The notes under the pieces: model-generated
What the model saw: the letters and a program-made list of their open reading frames with translations, nothing else
The model's database searches: none
What the model was told of the DNA's origin: nothing
Program-made: the position numbers and the translations under genes
Origin: Candidatus Epilinea brevis
GTDB lineage: Bacteria > Chloroflexota > Anaerolineae > Epilineales > Epilineaceae
NCBI GenBank assembly: GCA_016710785.1
Contig: JADJUE010000003.1
Coordinates: 1-64,000, forward strand
Length of the DNA: 64,000 bases
Reading direction: 5' to 3'
In this document: piece after piece, positions 61,745-64,000 of the stretch
Layout of the letters: every line of letters starts with the position of its first letter
How positions within the stretch are numbered: the first letter of the stretch is position 1

Positions 61745-62500
61745 GTGTCAAATCGAACACAGAGAGTAATCGGGGTATCGGGAATCGCTCTGACTGCGGT
61801 CTTGGTGACGTGGATTCTTAGTGTCATCGACGTGTCTGTCCCGACTCCTGTTAACGCAAGCGGCACGGCCTACCAGTTTGAGACACATGTGGGTAGTGAT
61901 AGCGTGTTCTACATTAACATTGATCTTCTCGATAGCGCGCATCTGCCTAGTGGCGAGGAAGACTACACGGCTTACAAGTCGGAAAACGATTCACGGATTG
62001 ATGGGAGGATCGCGAATCCCACAACCGCCCCTACAATCGTTGGGCATGACATTGCAGTTACCTTTAAGCGACCGCTGTCAGGCTCTGCGGCTCAGAACCT
62101 AATTAGTAGCGCAAATGTTCTTGTCGAAAACTATAATGAAACGGCCTCTCACTCAAAGAGCCTAAGCGGTCGTAGCTATTCCATAAACCTTGGTCCCATT
62201 GATGCCCCGTTTATTGATGGGCTAGTTGCTGCTGGTCCCGTACAGAGTTTTGCCTGTACGGGTGACCCAAGCCACGAGGCCTGCTACACAACTGCCACCA
62301 CGGGCGTTATCAGTGTATTCGGAAAAATCACCTCGAACGGACTATCGAGTCTCTCTACTCTACGAACACATCCAGATGTGTATCTCGTTGACAGCACCGG
62401 AATTGACTACCTCGTTAGCAACCCTCCCTCTATCTCCAACTACGCTGTAATGCTACCAAACGCAATGTGGTCAAACTCTGCTCAGATCAGCTGGCCGTAG
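61745..62500 (+). CDS. small signal-anchored hypothetical protein (251 aa)
   Basis: GTG 61745 with AGGGAGA 7 bases upstream. A signal peptide or anchor (GVSGIALTAVLVTWILSVID) is followed by a probable beta-rich extracellular domain (YQFETHVGSDSVFYINIDLL, HDIAVTFKRPLSGSAAQNLI) with one cysteine pair (FACTGDPSHEACYTT). Not recognised. Third gene of the same AT-richer group, all on the plus strand with separate ribosome-binding sites. Confidence 0.55.
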   Translation: MSNRTQRVIGVSGIALTAVLVTWILSVIDVSVPTPVNASGTAYQFETHVGSDSVFYINIDLLDSAHLPSGEEDYTAYKSENDSRIDGRIANPTTAPTIVGHDIAVTFKRPLSGSAAQNLISSANVLVENYNETASHSKSLSGRSYSINLGPIDAPFIDGLVAAGPVQSFACTGDPSHEACYTTATTGVISVFGKITSNGLSSLSTLRTHPDVYLVDSTGIDYLVSNPPSISNYAVMLPNAMWSNSAQISWP

Positions 62501-62689
62501 AAGAGGCGGCCCTTCACCCGGGCGTACATTGTACGAAACCATCCAGATGTGTACTCTGGGTGACGTGAACATGTGCTGCGTAAGCGTTCAGCGGGTCGCG
62601 GCCACCAGCGGCAAGAGCGAGGGGTGAGCGGAGTTATGAAAGAGGCCGCTGCGACCATATCTGCAGTACAGTATAAATACACGACACTA

Positions 62690-63316
62690 TTATGAATTCA
62701 GGCGATGATGCATGCTGGTGTAGCGTGGTCGTGATTGAAGGTATCCATACAGCGCACTGCGCGAAATCACAAGTAGCTTGCAGATGTGTGCGACAGTGTG
62801 CTGCTTGCTGTCATATAGCTGGAAGAGCAGCTCCTGCTGGGCAGGACTGAGCTTCTTGCGGCGGCCACCGTTTCTGCCGCGGGATCTGGCGGCCGCAAGG
62901 CCGGCCATGGTACGCTCTCGAATCAGGCTGCGCTCAAACTCAGCCAGAGCCCCGAAGATCTGGAACACCAGCCGGCCACCAGAGGTCGTGGTGTCAATCG
63001 CCTCCTGCAGGCTCCTGAACCCAACTCCGCGCTCCTGCAGGGCCTCTACTGTCTGGATCAGGTGTTTGAGCGACCGGCCCAGGCGATCCAGTCGCCAGAC
63101 AACGAGCGTGTCACCAGGCCTCAGGTACGCAAGGGCCAGATCAAGCCCTGGTCGTTCGGCCTTCGCTCCTGAGATCTTGTCCTGGAAGATCTGGATACAG
63201 CCGGCGGCCTTCAGGGCATCCTGCTGCAGATCCAGACTCTGCTCCACAGAGGAGACCCGAGCATACCCTATGAGGGTGCCCGTGAGTGGGGGAGTGGTTG
63301 GTGGTGTCGTGGTCAT
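62690..63316 (-). CDS. serine recombinase (resolvase/invertase family, 208 aa)
   Basis: I take ATG 63316. GTG 63358 would add 14 residues. Neither has a Shine-Dalgarno. The catalytic domain begins GTLIGYARVSSVEQSLDLQQ with the nucleophilic Ser, then FQDKISGAKAERPGLDLALA, DTLVVWRLDRLGRSLKHLIQ and GRLVFQIFGALAEFERSLIR, the standard resolvase motifs. The C-terminal HTH is LSPAQQELLFQLYDSKQHTV ... ISRSALYGYL. It cuts and rejoins DNA at res or inversion sites. It closes the AT-rich island. Confidence 0.9.
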   Translation of the reverse strand: MTTTPPTTPPLTGTLIGYARVSSVEQSLDLQQDALKAAGCIQIFQDKISGAKAERPGLDLALAYLRPGDTLVVWRLDRLGRSLKHLIQTVEALQERGVGFRSLQEAIDTTTSGGRLVFQIFGALAEFERSLIRERTMAGLAAARSRGRNGGRRKKLSPAQQELLFQLYDSKQHTVAHICKLLVISRSALYGYLQSRPRYTSMHHRLNS

Positions 63317-63358
63317 GGTGGTAGGTGCGGTAACCCATCGATGATGTCGATTATCCAC

Positions 63359-63686
63359 ACATAGATAAGTCTACGGGATTCACGGACGGCTTGCAAGGCG
63401 CAGATGCGTTGGTGACCCTCGGTCGGCCGGAGTGTCCATCAAACGGAGGTTGAACTAAACCGCTGCGCGGTAGTTGGGGCAGCGGGCAGCTTCGCTTTGT
63501 GACCGTAGGCGCATTGCCATGAGTCGGTGAATACAGACCGCCCGGCCGCGAGCTCCGACCGGGCGGTCATGCTGTCCTGCGGTTGTTGTGGCCTTGCCAC
63601 CGGCCACATCCCCATCGCGCTTCCTGTGGCTTCGCGGTACGATTCGGGTCTCTCACCACCCCATCGACCGCGAAAGGAGAACCGCG
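63359..63686. other. intergenic region between resolvase and integrase
   Basis: No gene. It holds the hairpin at 63536-63568 and the start region of the integrase (AAGGAGA before ATG 63687). A res-type site for the resolvase could lie here, but I could not define paired subsites. Confidence 0.4.
63536..63568. other. 10-bp perfect hairpin before the integrase
   Basis: GACCGCCCGG (63536-63545) pairs with CCGGGCGGTC (63559-63568) around a 13-base loop. No U-tract. It could be an element end or terminator. Confidence 0.5.
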
Positions 63687-64000
63687 ATGACACCCTTGCG
63701 TCAAAGGATGATCGAGGAAATGCGGATGCGCAACCTGGCGCCGGGCACGCAGGCCATCTACGTGGGCTGCGTCGCCCGATGCCCGGCACTTCGGGCGCTC
63801 GCCAGAGGACTTGAGTGCCGAGAATGTCCGTGAGTACCTGCGCTACTTGACGGAGGAGACCAGCGCCGGTAGTGGCGCCCGGCGGGTGAACGCCTGCGCT
63901 CTGCGTTTCCTCTATCACAAGACGCTCAAGGTGGAATGGTCCATCGACTACATCCCACTGCCTCGGGAGGAACGAAAGCTGCCGGTGGTGCTGAGCCAGG
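63687..64000 (+). pseudogene. tyrosine recombinase / integrase N-terminal part, frameshifted and cut by the window
   Basis: ATG 63687 with AAGGAGA 7 bases upstream. MTPLRQRMIEEMRMRNLAPG is the typical start of IS91-associated integrases. The frame is lost near 63770 and resumes as ARHFGRSPEDLSAENVREYL, VNACALRFLYHKTLKVEWSI and LPREERKLPVVLSQ, the SAM-like DNA-binding domain. The catalytic domain lies beyond the right edge. Such genes often precede IS91-type transposases. Confidence 0.8.

Noticed and set aside
1..64000. tRNA or rRNA genes
   Set aside because: I looked for T-arm-like GGTTCGAATCC-type motifs and conserved rRNA stretches and found none. This was done by eye, so a single tRNA could be missed.

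Overview
The window is a stretch of high-GC bacterial chromosome that I read as Chloroflexota (Anaerolineae-like). This is an inference from gene content, with no 16S gene in view. The clues are many secreted proteins with Pro/Thr/Ala-rich linkers and a short hydrophobic LP motif (for example YLPWASNN, LLPMLHR, WLPLLSRSW), DUF11-type repeats, SBBP, NHL and LVIVD beta-propellers, a MalT-like LuxR regulator, and an ECF sigma factor followed by a repeat-bearing membrane anti-sigma candidate. I found no rRNA, tRNA or CRISPR array.

Layout. 1-3.5 kb (minus strand) holds four genes, each recognisable but broken by single-base frameshifts: a MalT-like regulator, an NADPH:quinone-type oxidoreductase, a DUF2306 membrane protein and the end of a secreted protein. 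One small intact gene sits among them. 4.5-16.6 kb carries secreted or envelope proteins (a LolA-like protein, an SBBP propeller, a large NHL/VWA protein), a MarR regulator with a clear promoter and operator, and an ABC-2 permease with a coiled-coil membrane partner. 16.6-34 kb has a CoA-binding protein, the ECF sigma factor and its putative anti-sigma factor, a discoidin-domain protein, purA with an attenuator-like leader, a propeller protein and a 2.5-kaa surface protein carrying DUF11 repeats, a dockerin pair and a cohesin-like tail.

34.4-49.5 kb is the housekeeping core: a glycosyltransferase, a solute-binding lipoprotein, divergent DsbA-like and TlpA-like thiol proteins, CorA, tilS, then ffh - rpsP - khpA - rimM, a translationally coupled HerA ATPase and DEDD exonuclease, and hemH. 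The S16 protein has a long C-terminal extension ending in a domain like the RNA polymerase alpha-subunit C-terminal domain.

49.5-64 kb is accessory DNA. It holds a deleted duplicate of a terpene-cyclase-like gene, a DUF4143 ATPase whose promoter is covered by three 13-bp repeats at exact 22-bp spacing, two adjacent LVIVD-repeat genes, and a chain of four genes joined by ATGA overlaps that ends in a BrnA antitoxin remnant. After these come a 294-bp MITE-like element, a six-copy 22-bp tandem repeat, a broken transposase, and an AT-richer island of three small secreted proteins. A serine resolvase and a frameshifted tyrosine integrase end the window.

Single-base frameshifts recur (1-3.5 kb, khpA, 55.75 kb, 56.7 kb, 63.77 kb), several of them in short homopolymers. 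Some may therefore be assembly errors and not real decay.
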